A DNA stretch of 64,000 nt from Streptomyces sp. M92 (lineage in GTDB: Bacteria > Actinomycetota > Actinomycetes > Streptomycetales > Streptomycetaceae): NCBI RefSeq assembly GCF_028473745.1, contig NZ_CP101137.1, positions 1,984,001-2,048,000 of the forward strand, in the 5' to 3' direction. The stretch's first letter is position 1. Every line of letters starts with the position of its first letter. The notes beneath the pieces are model-generated. The model worked only from the letters and a program-made list of their open reading frames with translations, searched no databases and was not told where the DNA came from. Shown one piece after another: positions 1 to 7,472 of the stretch. A program made the position numbers and the translations under genes.

Positions 1-1268
1 GTGTAGCTGAACGTGCCGTCCGCGGCGACGTTCGCGGAGCCGATGAGCGTGCCCTCACCCGCCATGGGGTCGTCGATCCGCCAGATGTCGACGGTGTTGC
101 CGGCGCCGAAGCCCACGGGAGCCTCGAGCTTCCCGGTCAGGGTGAGGTCCTGGTTGCGCGGCGACGAGGCCGGTGCCTGCACCGTGACGGTGGTGGGGAC
201 CCGCGGGTGGTCCAGGACGTGCAGCGTGAGGGACGAGGTGCCGCTGGTCTCGGTGACCGCGAAGATCCGGCTGCCGTCCGGGGCCCAGGCCAGGCCGCCG
301 GGTACCAGGGTGGTGTCGGCGTAGTCGGAGGGCGCCGGGAAGTCCCAGGCCGCGTAGGACGCCGGGGCGTCCGGCGCGAACAGCTGCACGTCGGCCCCGC
401 TCGGCTGGTAGAGGCCCGCGGCCACCGTGCCGGCGGGGTCGACGGCCACCGAGTTGGGGGACCAACTGGTGGCGAGGACGGAGTCGTCCGCCAGGTCGGC
501 CGTGCGCAGCACCTGGTGGTGGTGGGCTCCGGCGCAGGCGATGACGACCTTCTGGGCGTCCGGGGTCAGGGCGAGGTCCTGCAGGCTCGAGCACCCGTCC
601 GGTCCCGGATCGACGCGCCTCGCCCGGGCGTCGGCCCGGCCGGCGCTCACGTCGTACACCGCGACGGCGGCCGTGTTGCCGTCCGACTCGGCCGCCACGA
701 GGGTGTCCGGTGCCTGCGGGGTGGTGGTCAGGTGGGGCGGGTTGCGGAACGTGTCGAGGCCCTGGTCCCGGGTGACGACCGGCTGCGCACCGCTCAGGTC
801 CAGGGAGCCGAGGGCGCTGCTCCAGGTGTCGAGGCTGTAGCCGAACCAGATCCGGCCTCCGGCCAGCGCGAGGGAGGTCGGACCGGCGTCGGCGCCCGCA
901 CCGGTGCCGGTGTCGTAGCGGGCGGTCTCCTGAAGGGTGGCGGTGTCGATCGCGGCGATGGCGCCGGCGTCGCGGAGCGCCACGTACAGCGTGCTGGAGT
1001 CGCCGGACAGCGCGAATCCCCAGGCTCCGTCGGCACCGCTGATCTGCTTCACGACCCGGCCCGCGTAGTCCGTCACCACGACGCTGTCACCGAACGGGTC
1101 GCTGAGGAAGACCCGCTGGTGAGCGGCGTCGACGGCGATGTCCCGGTACGAGCCGATCGGCAGTGGGGCACTGGTGTCCGCGGCGGCCGGGTTCGTTCCG
1201 AGGCCGAGGAGGGAGAGGCTCAGGGCAGCGGTGAGCGCCGCGCCGCGTACGAACTGTCTTATGTGCAC
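1..1268 (-). CDS. Secreted beta-propeller (YncE-like) protein with Ig-like tail, C-terminus outside window
   Basis: The GTG start is preceded by GAAGGAAG. It opens with MHIRQFVRGAALTAALSLSL and a hydrophobic signal peptide ending near AAAD, so the product is exported. The mature part repeats short beta-blade units typical of YVTN/YncE propellers, such as DIAVDAAHQRVFLSDP, GDSSTLYVALRD and GGLAWAPDGSRIFAV. After about residue 360 it changes to an Ig-like/MSCRAMM-type segment (LTGKLEAPVGF, then GSANVAADGTFSYT) that runs off the left edge. Streptomyces proteins of this kind usually carry several such C-terminal domains, so much of the gene is missing. Function is unknown; extracellular binding or a surface role is inferred. 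The frame stays open for its full length with normal codon bias. Confidence 0.8.
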   Translation of the reverse strand, partial: MHIRQFVRGAALTAALSLSLLGLGTNPAAADTSAPLPIGSYRDIAVDAAHQRVFLSDPFGDSVVVTDYAGRVVKQISGADGAWGFALSGDSSTLYVALRDAGAIAAIDTATLQETARYDTGTGAGADAGPTSLALAGGRIWFGYSLDTWSSALGSLDLSGAQPVVTRDQGLDTFRNPPHLTTTPQAPDTLVAAESDGNTAAVAVYDVSAGRADARARRVDPGPDGCSSLQDLALTPDAQKVVIACAGAHHHQVLRTADLADDSVLATSWSPNSVAVDPAGTVAAGLYQPSGADVQLFAPDAPASYAAWDFPAPSDYADTTLVPGGLAWAPDGSRIFAVTETSGTSSLTLHVLDHPRVPTTVTVQAPASSPRNQDLTLTGKLEAPVGFGAGNTVDIWRIDDPMAGEGTLIGSANVAADGTFSY

Positions 1269-1327
1269 GTGATCGTTCGCTTCCTTCGTCAAGGACGTCG
1301 TCCGGCGGTGAGTTCCGCCGGGGGCGC

Positions 1328-1359
1328 GACGGGCACAACCGTCAGGCGCTGTGCCCGTC
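1328..1359. terminator. 10-bp inverted repeat upstream of the propeller gene
   Basis: GACGGGCACA and TGTGCCCGTC form a perfect 10-bp stem with a 12-nt loop. It lies between two minus-strand genes, so it could end the DUF1330 transcript or act as an operator for the propeller gene. An 11-bp tandem repeat (ccggacgtcac, twice) lies about 50 nt to the right. Role not decided by sequence. Confidence 0.35.
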
Positions 1360-1452
1360 ACTGCCACCGTCGTGATCAACAGGCGGCACTTACCCAGCGC
1401 AGACGCCCACCCGGACGTCACCCGGACGTCACCCGGGGAGCGAAGGACGCGA

Positions 1453-1830
1453 TCAGTCTCTGCCGCCTCCCGTCCAGGGCACGGTCGGCTGGAGTACGGC
1501 CTCGGTCAGGGCCTGGCTCCGCAGCGCCGTGATCCTCTGGTACTCGGGGTCGGCCACCATGCGGCTGAACGCGTCCCGGCTTGGATAGCGGACGAGCAGC
1601 ACGGCGTCCCACGCCTGCCCGTCCTCGGCGACCAGCGGCGTGCCGCCGTCACCGGCGTAGAGCAGCTCGCCGCCGTACTGTCGCAGGAAGGGCGCGGCTC
1701 GGCGGGAGTACTCCCGGTACGAGTCACGGCCGTCGGGTGCGAAACGCAACAGGTTCAGCATGACGACGGGCTCGTCCGGGGCGTGCGAGCGCAGTGCCGC
1801 GAGCGCGGCTCCCGAGGGGTCGACGGCCAT
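1453..1830 (-). CDS. DUF1330 family protein
   Basis: This is a 125-residue protein. VVMLNLLRFAPDGRDSYREYSRRAAPFLRQYGGELLYAG is followed by WDAVLLVRYPSRDAFSRMVADPEYQ, the pattern of DUF1330 ferredoxin-fold (dimeric alpha/beta barrel) proteins. No enzyme activity is established for most members. I chose the ATG at 1830 because GGGAG lies 6 nt upstream; a GTG 30 nt earlier has no ribosome-binding site. It stands alone, with nothing co-transcribed visible upstream. Confidence 0.75.
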   Translation of the reverse strand: MAVDPSGAALAALRSHAPDEPVVMLNLLRFAPDGRDSYREYSRRAAPFLRQYGGELLYAGDGGTPLVAEDGQAWDAVLLVRYPSRDAFSRMVADPEYQRITALRSQALTEAVLQPTVPWTGGGRD

Positions 1831-2142
1831 GGAGGGCTCCCGGTCTTCGAGGGCCGGCACGGGCTGCGGACCGCTTGGGGAGCGCCACGCGCCGGTGGAC
1901 GACAGAAGGCTAGAGGAAAGAGCGCGCCCTGCATACCATCCAGTCGGTACGACGATGGGGCGTGCGGCCGCCGTCGGCGACTCGGTGTGGGCCTGTGGGT
2001 ACGTGCCGGGAGGCGACGTGCCCCACGGCGAGGAGGCCGTCGCGGACCCGGCCCGCCGGCCCGGACGGCGAAGAACCCCCGGGCCTCCGCCTGGGGGTTC
2101 CGCATGGAGCCGGTGTCGGGAGTCGCCGGTGCTACGGGCGGA
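1831..2142. other. Intergenic region between DUF1330 and PIG-L genes
   Basis: No reading frame with credible start and codon bias is present. The right part holds a short GC-rich hairpin (2073-2100) followed by a sequence resembling the 3' end and flank of the tRNA-Gly gene at 4.5 kb. The rest shows nothing recognisable. Confidence 0.5.
2073..2100 (-). terminator. Terminator-like hairpin downstream of the PIG-L gene
   Basis: GAACCCCC pairs with GGGGGTTC across a 12-nt loop, 43 nt beyond the PIG-L stop codon. Its right arm runs into a sequence that resembles the tail of the tRNA-Gly gene (see findings), so it may be a relic tRNA terminator. Confidence 0.45.
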
Positions 2143-2976
2143 TCAGCGCACCCCGGCGAAGAGGTCGTTCTCGGGCAGGGCCGCGCCGGTGGCGTCCTTG
2201 ACCCGTAGGAAGGTCTCCATGCCCATCAACTCGCCGAACCTCTCCTTCCCCATCTTCAGGAAGAAGATGTTCTCGCCCTGACTGGCGTGCGCGGCCAGCG
2301 CGTCGAACTTCTGGCCGCTGAACGCGGTGGTGTCCACCCACGTGGTGATCTCGTCGTCGGGCAGGCCGATCTCGGCCATCGCGGCGGCCTCGGCGGGGTC
2401 CGGCTCCGGCATGTCCGGATGGAACTCGCGCATGATCTCGCCGAACCGCTGCATCCCCGAGCGGGGCATCGTGGTCCAGTACACCTTCGGTGTCAGCGCG
2501 GTCATCTCCAGCGCCGCCATCGTGATGCGGTGGGCCTGGATGTGATCGGGGTGGCCGTAGAAGCCGTTCTCGTCGTAGGTGACGACCACGTCGGGCCGGT
2601 AGTGCCGCATGAGTTCCGCGAGCCGGGCCGCGCCTTCCTCCACCGGGGTCTGCCAGAACGACCCGGGCGCGTCGTTGCTCGGCCAGCCAGCCATCCCGGA
2701 GTCGGCGTAGTCCAGCATCTCCAGATCGCTGATCTTCAGGACGCCACAGCTCGCTTCGAGTTCCTGACGCCGCATCAGGGCGACCGCCGCCGGATCGTGC
2801 CCGGGCTCGCCCGGTTTGACGCCCCCCGGTCCGTCACCGCAACCGCCGTCGGTGCACGTCACGAGAACCGTGCGGATGCCCTCCGCCGCGTACCGGGCGA
2901 GGACACCCCCGGTTCCGGTGGCCTCGTCGTCGGGGTGGGCGTGTACCGCCATGAGCGTCAAGGGCCGGTCGGTCAT
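2143..2976 (-). CDS. PIG-L (LmbE-like) zinc deacetylase family protein, related to MshB/Mca
   Basis: This is a 277-residue protein. The N-terminal zinc motif AHPDDE (residues 12-17) and the third zinc ligand in GHPDHIQAHR (about 145) are intact, so a metal-dependent amide hydrolase is expected. VVTYDENGFYGHPDH resembles the mycothiol enzymes MshB and Mca, but the DADSG... region and C-terminus do not match Mca closely, so I do not assign a mycothiol role. The ATG at 2976 has AGGAGG 8 nt upstream; an upstream 18-codon extension lacks a site. Substrate unknown; N-acetylglucosamine-type conjugates are typical for the family. Confidence 0.85.
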   Translation of the reverse strand: MTDRPLTLMAVHAHPDDEATGTGGVLARYAAEGIRTVLVTCTDGGCGDGPGGVKPGEPGHDPAAVALMRRQELEASCGVLKISDLEMLDYADSGMAGWPSNDAPGSFWQTPVEEGAARLAELMRHYRPDVVVTYDENGFYGHPDHIQAHRITMAALEMTALTPKVYWTTMPRSGMQRFGEIMREFHPDMPEPDPAEAAAMAEIGLPDDEITTWVDTTAFSGQKFDALAAHASQGENIFFLKMGKERFGELMGMETFLRVKDATGAALPENDLFAGVR

Positions 2977-3617
2977 GGAGCAGTCCTCCTGCAGAGATAC
3001 GTCTTGGTCCAAGTGGAGCGACGGGCGCACCGCGATTCACGGCCCGGATCCCGGAGGGCTGGACGGCACTGGGGTCTCCGTGTCCCCCGCACGCGCGACG
3101 CCGGCGCCTCGATCGATGCAACAGCGCCACCCGGCCGGGCTGTTCCCGACCCCGCGAGCACTCGGCTCCGTCTTGGCGGTCTCCCGCCCAGCCGGCAGGC
3201 CGACGTCTGACACCGGGACCGCAAGGAGGTAGGCCGTAGGGCACCTGCTGAGAGGCCCGGCACGACGCACGCGCGGAGATCCACTGCGAAGTCCCGGGGC
3301 AGCCACCCGCCCGGCGTCGGCAACGACCGGGCCTCCCGGCGCGCCGCGGCATGCTTCCGGGCGAGGTGGACCGCCGGCCCGGTGGCGCTGTTCCGTCAGG
3401 AACTCGCCGAAGGCGTCGGGCCCCGACCAGTGGGCGTACTCGTCGCGGTCCACCGGCGGCCAGGTCCCGACCGCGGCCTCGCCCCGCCTCGTGCGACGCG
3501 ACGCGGCGCGGCGCGGTCAGTCCGGCGTCCCGCGCCGGTCGCCGATGCTCACGGTGCCCATGGCCCCCCGTTCCTCCGCTTCTCCTGTGCGCCGAGCCGG
3601 ACGCTACCGTTCCGCCC
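2977..3617. other. Gene-poor interval with possible decayed coding sequence
   Basis: No convincing intact gene. The minus-strand stretch around 3360-3490 reads GEAAVGTWPPVDRDEY then AHWSGPDAFGEFLTEQRHR, which looks like real protein (possibly the C-terminal end of a SUKH/SMI1-type protein) before turning into low-information Arg/Pro/Gly sequence. There is no ribosome-binding site or good start. The right end carries the leaderless promoter of the next gene. Confidence 0.4.
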
Positions 3618-4421
3618 ATGCTCCCGTACTCCACCAGACCCACCACCGAGGCCATCCTGTCCGCCGTCCCCGCCCTGGCCCGGTACGCCCGCCCGGCGGT
3701 GCTCCTGCACCCGACGCCCGGAACCCCAGGCCCCCGCGACAGTTCCGTCGCCGGCCCGCTGCTCTGGCCGGCGGACGAGCCGTGGCCGTACTGCTCGGTG
3801 CCGGAGGCCCCGGGGACGTCCGGCCTGCCGCCGACCGCGATGGTCCCGGTGATGCAGGTCTTCCGCCGGGACGCCCCCGGCGACTGGTGGCCCGAGGACG
3901 CCGATGTGTTCCAACTCCTCTGGTGCCCCAACGAGCACTGGGACCCCCCGGCCCCGCACGCGGACGTCAGCCCGGTCGTCGAGATCCGCTGGCGCCGGAC
4001 GGCCGACCTGCCGCAGACACCGTTCCCCGCGCCCGCCCCCGTCCGCCAGGAAGAGGAGGACTACGGCTTCTCACCCAGCCCCTGTCTGCTGACTCCTGTG
4101 CCACTGACGGACTTCCCCTACCCGGAATCACTGCCGGACGACGTCGCGCAGGACGTCGAACAACTGGTGGCGGCCACGGCCGACGACGGCCACGGCGACC
4201 TCATCACGCGTGTGGCGGGCTGCAAGTTCGGCGGCTGGCCCACCTGGCATCTCACCGGGCCGGGGCAGATCGGCTGCCGCACGTGCGACAGCCCGATGGA
4301 CCTCCTCTTGACCGTCGCCAGCGACGACGCCACGAACATCAACGTCGGCAGATGGGGAGACCTCAGGGTGTTCACCTGCCCCACGGACACGGAGCACGGC
4401 TACGAGTTCGACGTCCACTGA
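3618..4421 (+). CDS. DUF1963-like protein
   Basis: This is a 267-residue soluble protein. It has the layout of DUF1963 proteins: an N-terminal GPLLWPADEPWPYC segment, a central HGDLITRVAGCKFGGWPTW, and a C-terminal LLLTVASDD...GDLRVFTCP. CRTC (about 219-222) and the later FTCP could bind metal. The start is set by TACCGT 7 nt before the ATG, a leaderless arrangement, and there is no Shine-Dalgarno sequence. Family function is unknown. It is not co-transcribed with neighbours. Confidence 0.75.
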   Translation: MLPYSTRPTTEAILSAVPALARYARPAVLLHPTPGTPGPRDSSVAGPLLWPADEPWPYCSVPEAPGTSGLPPTAMVPVMQVFRRDAPGDWWPEDADVFQLLWCPNEHWDPPAPHADVSPVVEIRWRRTADLPQTPFPAPAPVRQEEEDYGFSPSPCLLTPVPLTDFPYPESLPDDVAQDVEQLVAATADDGHGDLITRVAGCKFGGWPTWHLTGPGQIGCRTCDSPMDLLLTVASDDATNINVGRWGDLRVFTCPTDTEHGYEFDVH

Positions 4422-4487
4422 AGCTTCAGCCGGAGGCGCCGCCACGGCTTACCGGTGCGGTCGGTACTTGCTCACCGGTCTGTACGA

Positions 4488-4514
4488 AAACCCCGGGCCG
4501 ATGACCCGGGGTTT
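4488..4514. terminator. Bidirectional terminator between DUF1963 gene and tRNA-Gly
   Basis: AAACCCCGGG pairs perfectly with CCCGGGGTTT (10 bp, 7-nt loop) and is flanked by A- and T-runs. It lies 7 nt beyond the 3' end of the tRNA on the minus strand and 66 nt after the plus-strand gene. Confidence 0.8.
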
Positions 4515-4521
4515 CGCATGG

Positions 4522-4592
4522 AGCGGGTGACGAGAATCGAACTCGCGCTCTCAGCTTGGGAAGCTGATGTTCTACCATTAAACTACACCCGC
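4522..4592 (-). tRNA. tRNA-Gly (anticodon CCC)
   Basis: The minus strand folds as a 71-nt cloverleaf. The acceptor GCGGGTG/CACCCGC has discriminator T; the anticodon stem TCAGC/GCTGA closes the loop TTCCCAA, giving anticodon CCC. The T arm contains GTTCGATTC. CCA is not encoded, as usual in Streptomyces. The terminator follows directly. CCC reads the GGG glycine codon. Confidence 0.95.
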
Positions 4593-4868
4593 GAAAGACG
4601 CCGACCGAGGTCGGTGCCTGGACGCTCCGTCACTCTACCCCATCGCTGGCCCCCGGTGTTCCCGCCGTGGGGCCAGTGGTCGTTCCGGTGGCGTGATGCG
4701 GCTGCGGGGGCGCGGAGTCGGGGCGTACCGTGGGGGCCCCGCAGAGGGTGTGCGTGGGGGCCGGAGTGCCGCCTGGAGAGTCGTCTCTTTGATCCCGTAC
4801 TGTGGCTTTTGTCGTCAGGGTAGTAGCAAGCCAGACGCGGCTCTTGGGGAAGGGACTTGAAGGACTTG

Positions 4869-5027
4869 ATGGATCGCACCGTCCTCCGCTGTGCCGATGG
4901 GCACGTGTTCACCGCCGCCTCGTTCCCGATGCAGCAGGCCGAGCGGCTCGGCCCCGGCCGGCTCGTCCGATGTCCGCGCTGTGCGCGGCTGCGGAGTGCC
5001 GTGCCCGTGGGTTCGCAGAAGCGGTAG
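4869..5027 (+). CDS. 52-residue zinc-ribbon-like protein
   Basis: The product begins [19 protein letters not shown] and ends [11 protein letters not shown]. Cys8, His12 and the CPRC pair at 35-38 form a plausible zinc knuckle. I recognise very similar small proteins in other Streptomyces upstream of dcd, which supports it being a real gene despite its size. GAAGGGACTTGAAGGA lies just upstream; a TTG 3 nt earlier is an alternative start. Function unknown; nucleic-acid binding is only a guess from the fold. A short AGCAGTAG-type repeat follows its stop. Confidence 0.75.
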   Translation: MDRTVLRCADGHVFTAASFPMQQAERLGPGRLVRCPRCARLRSAVPVGSQKR

Positions 5028-5100
5028 CAGCGGGAGCAGTAGCAGCAGTAGTAGCGGTAGCACAGACGCAGAGCGGGTTGGGCGCGCGGCGTGGCGGCGG

Positions 5101-5137
5101 TTGTCGCTGCTCCGCGCGCCTTGCGTATCCTCGGTGC
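5101..5137 (+). promoter_or_regulatory. Putative dcd promoter, leaderless
   Basis: TATCCT (5126-5131) ends 6 nt before the GTG start of dcd and TTGTCG lies 19 nt upstream of it. No Shine-Dalgarno is present, so transcription probably starts at or next to the start codon. Confidence 0.5.
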
Positions 5138-5713
5138 GTGCTTCTCTCAGACAAGGACATCCGGGCCGAGATCGACGCCGGGCGGGTCCGCATCGAACCC
5201 TTCGACGACTCCATGGTGCAGCCGTCGAGCATCGACGTGCGCCTCGACCGCTACTTCCGGGTGTTCGAGAATCACCGGTACCCGCACATCGACCCCTCCG
5301 TCGAGCAGGTGGATCTGACCCGGCTCGTGGAGCCGGAGGGGGACGAGCCCTTCATCCTGCACCCCGGCGAGTTCGTGCTGGCCAGTACGTACGAGGTCGT
5401 CACGTTGCCCGACGACCTCGCCTCGCGGCTGGAGGGGAAGAGCTCGCTCGGGCGGCTCGGGCTCGTCACGCACTCCACGGCCGGGTTCATCGACCCGGGC
5501 TTCTCCGGACACGTGACGCTCGAACTCAGCAACCTCGCGACGCTGCCCATCAAGCTGTGGCCGGGGATGAAGATCGGACAGCTGTGCATGTTCCGGCTCG
5601 CCTCGCCCGCCGAGCACCCCTACGGGAGCGAGCGGTACGGGTCCCGCTACCAGGGACAGCGGGGGCCGACCGCCTCCCGGTCCTTCCTCAACTTCCATCG
5701 GACCCAGGTATGA
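5138..5713 (+). CDS. dcd: dCTP deaminase
   Basis: This is a 191-residue protein that converts dCTP to dUTP, feeding dTMP synthesis. It carries the family landmarks [35 protein letters not shown] and the catalytic [18 protein letters not shown] with the general-base Glu. The C-terminal [15 protein letters not shown] closes the active site in the trimer. Length matches the family. GTG start; the leaderless promoter decides it. The next gene starts 13 nt after the stop, so the two are likely co-transcribed. Confidence 0.95.
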   Translation: MLLSDKDIRAEIDAGRVRIEPFDDSMVQPSSIDVRLDRYFRVFENHRYPHIDPSVEQVDLTRLVEPEGDEPFILHPGEFVLASTYEVVTLPDDLASRLEGKSSLGRLGLVTHSTAGFIDPGFSGHVTLELSNLATLPIKLWPGMKIGQLCMFRLASPAEHPYGSERYGSRYQGQRGPTASRSFLNFHRTQV

Positions 5714-5726
5714 GCAGGACGCGCGC

Positions 5727-6224
5727 ATGAGTGATGTTCGGGAGAATCTGACCTACGAGCAGTTCGGGGTCGCCGTGCGCGAGCTCGCGCAGGCCGTCGC
5801 CGACGACGGGTACGAGCCGGACATAGTGCTGTCCATCGCGAGGGGCGGCGTCTTCGTCGCGGGCGGGCTGGCGTACGCGCTGGACTGCAAGAACATCCAC
5901 CTCGTGAACGTGGAGTTCTACACCGGCGTCGGCACCACGCTCGAGATGCCGGTCATGCTCGCGCCCGTGCCGAACGTCATCGACTTCTCCGAGAAGAAGG
6001 TCCTCATCACCGACGACGTCGCCGACACCGGCAAGACGCTCAAGCTGGTGCGGGACTTCTGCCTCGACACGGTCGCCGAGGTCCGCAGCGCCGTGATCTA
6101 TGAGAAGTCCCACTCGCTCGTCCAGTGCGAGTACGTGTGGAAGCGGACCGATCAGTGGATCAACTTCCCGTGGTCCGTGCAGGAGCCCGTCGTGCGGCGG
6201 GCCGGGCAGGTGCTCGACGCCTGA
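5727..6224 (+). CDS. Purine-type phosphoribosyltransferase
   Basis: This is a 165-residue protein of PRTase fold. VLITDDVADTGKT (about 92-104) is the PRPP-binding loop; DIVLSIARGGVFVAGGLAYAL is the PPi loop region. The C-terminus (QWINFPWSVQEP) resembles xanthine/hypoxanthine phosphoribosyltransferase-like proteins that occur beside dcd in Streptomyces. A role in purine salvage is inferred; the base specificity cannot be read from sequence. It lies 13 nt behind dcd, making a small nucleotide-metabolism operon. Confidence 0.8.
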   Translation: MSDVRENLTYEQFGVAVRELAQAVADDGYEPDIVLSIARGGVFVAGGLAYALDCKNIHLVNVEFYTGVGTTLEMPVMLAPVPNVIDFSEKKVLITDDVADTGKTLKLVRDFCLDTVAEVRSAVIYEKSHSLVQCEYVWKRTDQWINFPWSVQEPVVRRAGQVLDA

Positions 6225-6242
6225 GCGTCGAGAGGGACGGCA

Positions 6243-6301
6243 TGGTGCGTGTGAAGGGCCCCCGGCATCGGGCGAATTCGAGGGGCCCTTCACACGCACC
6301 A
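6243..6301. terminator. Perfect 20-bp inverted repeat, bidirectional terminator
   Basis: The arm at 6243-6262 (TGGTGCGTGTGAAGGGCCCC) is the exact reverse complement of 6282-6301, with a 19-nt loop. It sits between convergent genes, 18 nt past one stop codon and 10 nt before the other, so it can serve both. Confidence 0.85.
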
Positions 6302-6311
6302 CATCGTTCCG

Positions 6312-7274
6312 TCAGAAGGTGCCCAGCTTCACGATCGACAGCAGGGCGATCAGCTGGATCGCGGAGGCGCCGAGCGCCTTCGGCCAGGGGAGGTCGTGGG
6401 AGCGGCTGACCATGAGGGTCAGCAGGGCGCCGCCCGCGATCCAGGTGGCCCAGCCGAGGATCTGGACGAAGGGCGCGTCACCGCCGGCGAACATCGCGAC
6501 GACCAGGCGCGGGGCGTCGGTGAGCGACATGATCAGCATGGAGAGGCCGACGGTCGGCTGCCACGCGCCGTCGCCGCCGAGCTGGCGGGCCAGGGTGTGG
6601 GTGACCACGCCCAGTACGAAGGCGCTCAGCACCATCGCGACGGCCGTCGTCAGCACGATCGGGATCGCGTTCGAGAGGGTGGCGTTGATCGCCTCCTCGC
6701 GGGCGGTGTCGAAGCCGAAGACGGCCAGCAGCCCGTAGAGGAACGTCACGATGAGCGCCGGCGCCCACATCGCGTAGTCCCGCATCTGGAGATAGGTCTG
6801 GTTGGGGGCGAGGACGACGCCCTTCAGCAGGGCCTTCCAGTGCAGGCGCGGGCCGACCGGGCCGGGCGGCGGGGCGGAGCCGGCGCGGTAGGTGTCGCCC
6901 TGGTTGTACGGGTCGTCCCCGACCGTGAACGCCTGGGTGTGGCCCGGGTTGTTGGCCGCGTAGGGGTCGTGCGGGGCGTGGCCGCCGTGCGGGCCGCCCT
7001 GGCCGTAGCCGCCGTCGCCGAAGTACTCCGGCTCGCCGTGGCCGCCTCCGGGCCCGCCCCCGTGACCGCCGTGGTGCGGCTGTGGCCACGGTGAGCCGCC
7101 GGAGCCGGGGCCGGGGGCGCCGCCTCCGTACGGCTGCTGCGGGTACGGCGGCTGAGGCGCCGCGGGACCGCCGTACGACGGTCCCTGGGGCGCCTGCTGT
7201 CCGTACGGTGGGTTTTGCGGTCGCGCGTGCGGAGCGCCGTTGTCCCGGCCGCGTCCGATCCTGAATCCAGCCAC
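6312..7274 (-). CDS. YIP1-family integral membrane protein
   Basis: This is a 320-residue protein. The first ~145 residues are Gly/Pro/Tyr-rich and disordered (PQNPPYGQQAPQ, GGHGGGPGGG). The rest holds five or six membrane segments of the Yip1 domain, including ALIVTFLYGLLAVFGF, IVLTTAVAMVLSAFVLGV, ILGWATWIAGGALLTLMV and ASAIQLIALLSIVKL. I chose the GTG at 7274 because TACGTT ends 7 nt before it (leaderless); an upstream ATG in frame lacks a ribosome-binding site. Function in bacteria is unknown. Confidence 0.8.
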   Translation of the reverse strand: MAGFRIGRGRDNGAPHARPQNPPYGQQAPQGPSYGGPAAPQPPYPQQPYGGGAPGPGSGGSPWPQPHHGGHGGGPGGGHGEPEYFGDGGYGQGGPHGGHAPHDPYAANNPGHTQAFTVGDDPYNQGDTYRAGSAPPPGPVGPRLHWKALLKGVVLAPNQTYLQMRDYAMWAPALIVTFLYGLLAVFGFDTAREEAINATLSNAIPIVLTTAVAMVLSAFVLGVVTHTLARQLGGDGAWQPTVGLSMLIMSLTDAPRLVVAMFAGGDAPFVQILGWATWIAGGALLTLMVSRSHDLPWPKALGASAIQLIALLSIVKLGTF

Positions 7275-7472
7275 GCCTTCGAACGTACCTGGTCCCGCGG
7301 AGTGACGTGCGGGGCCCGGCCGTTCGGGGGGTCCTTTGCGGCCGACCTGTGACATCCCCTACGGGAGGTCCCCGAGGGCCCTGAGGGGTCCCTCGTCCCT
7401 CGTACGGCGGCACCCCCGGGTCCGGGCGGGACCTGGGGGTGCCGGGTGTAGGTGGCGGACCGGGGGGCGCGG

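Noticed and set aside
207..1532. Long plus-strand frame opposite the propeller gene
   Set aside because: Gly/Arg/Val-rich shadow of the minus-strand gene; no ribosome-binding site and no domain.
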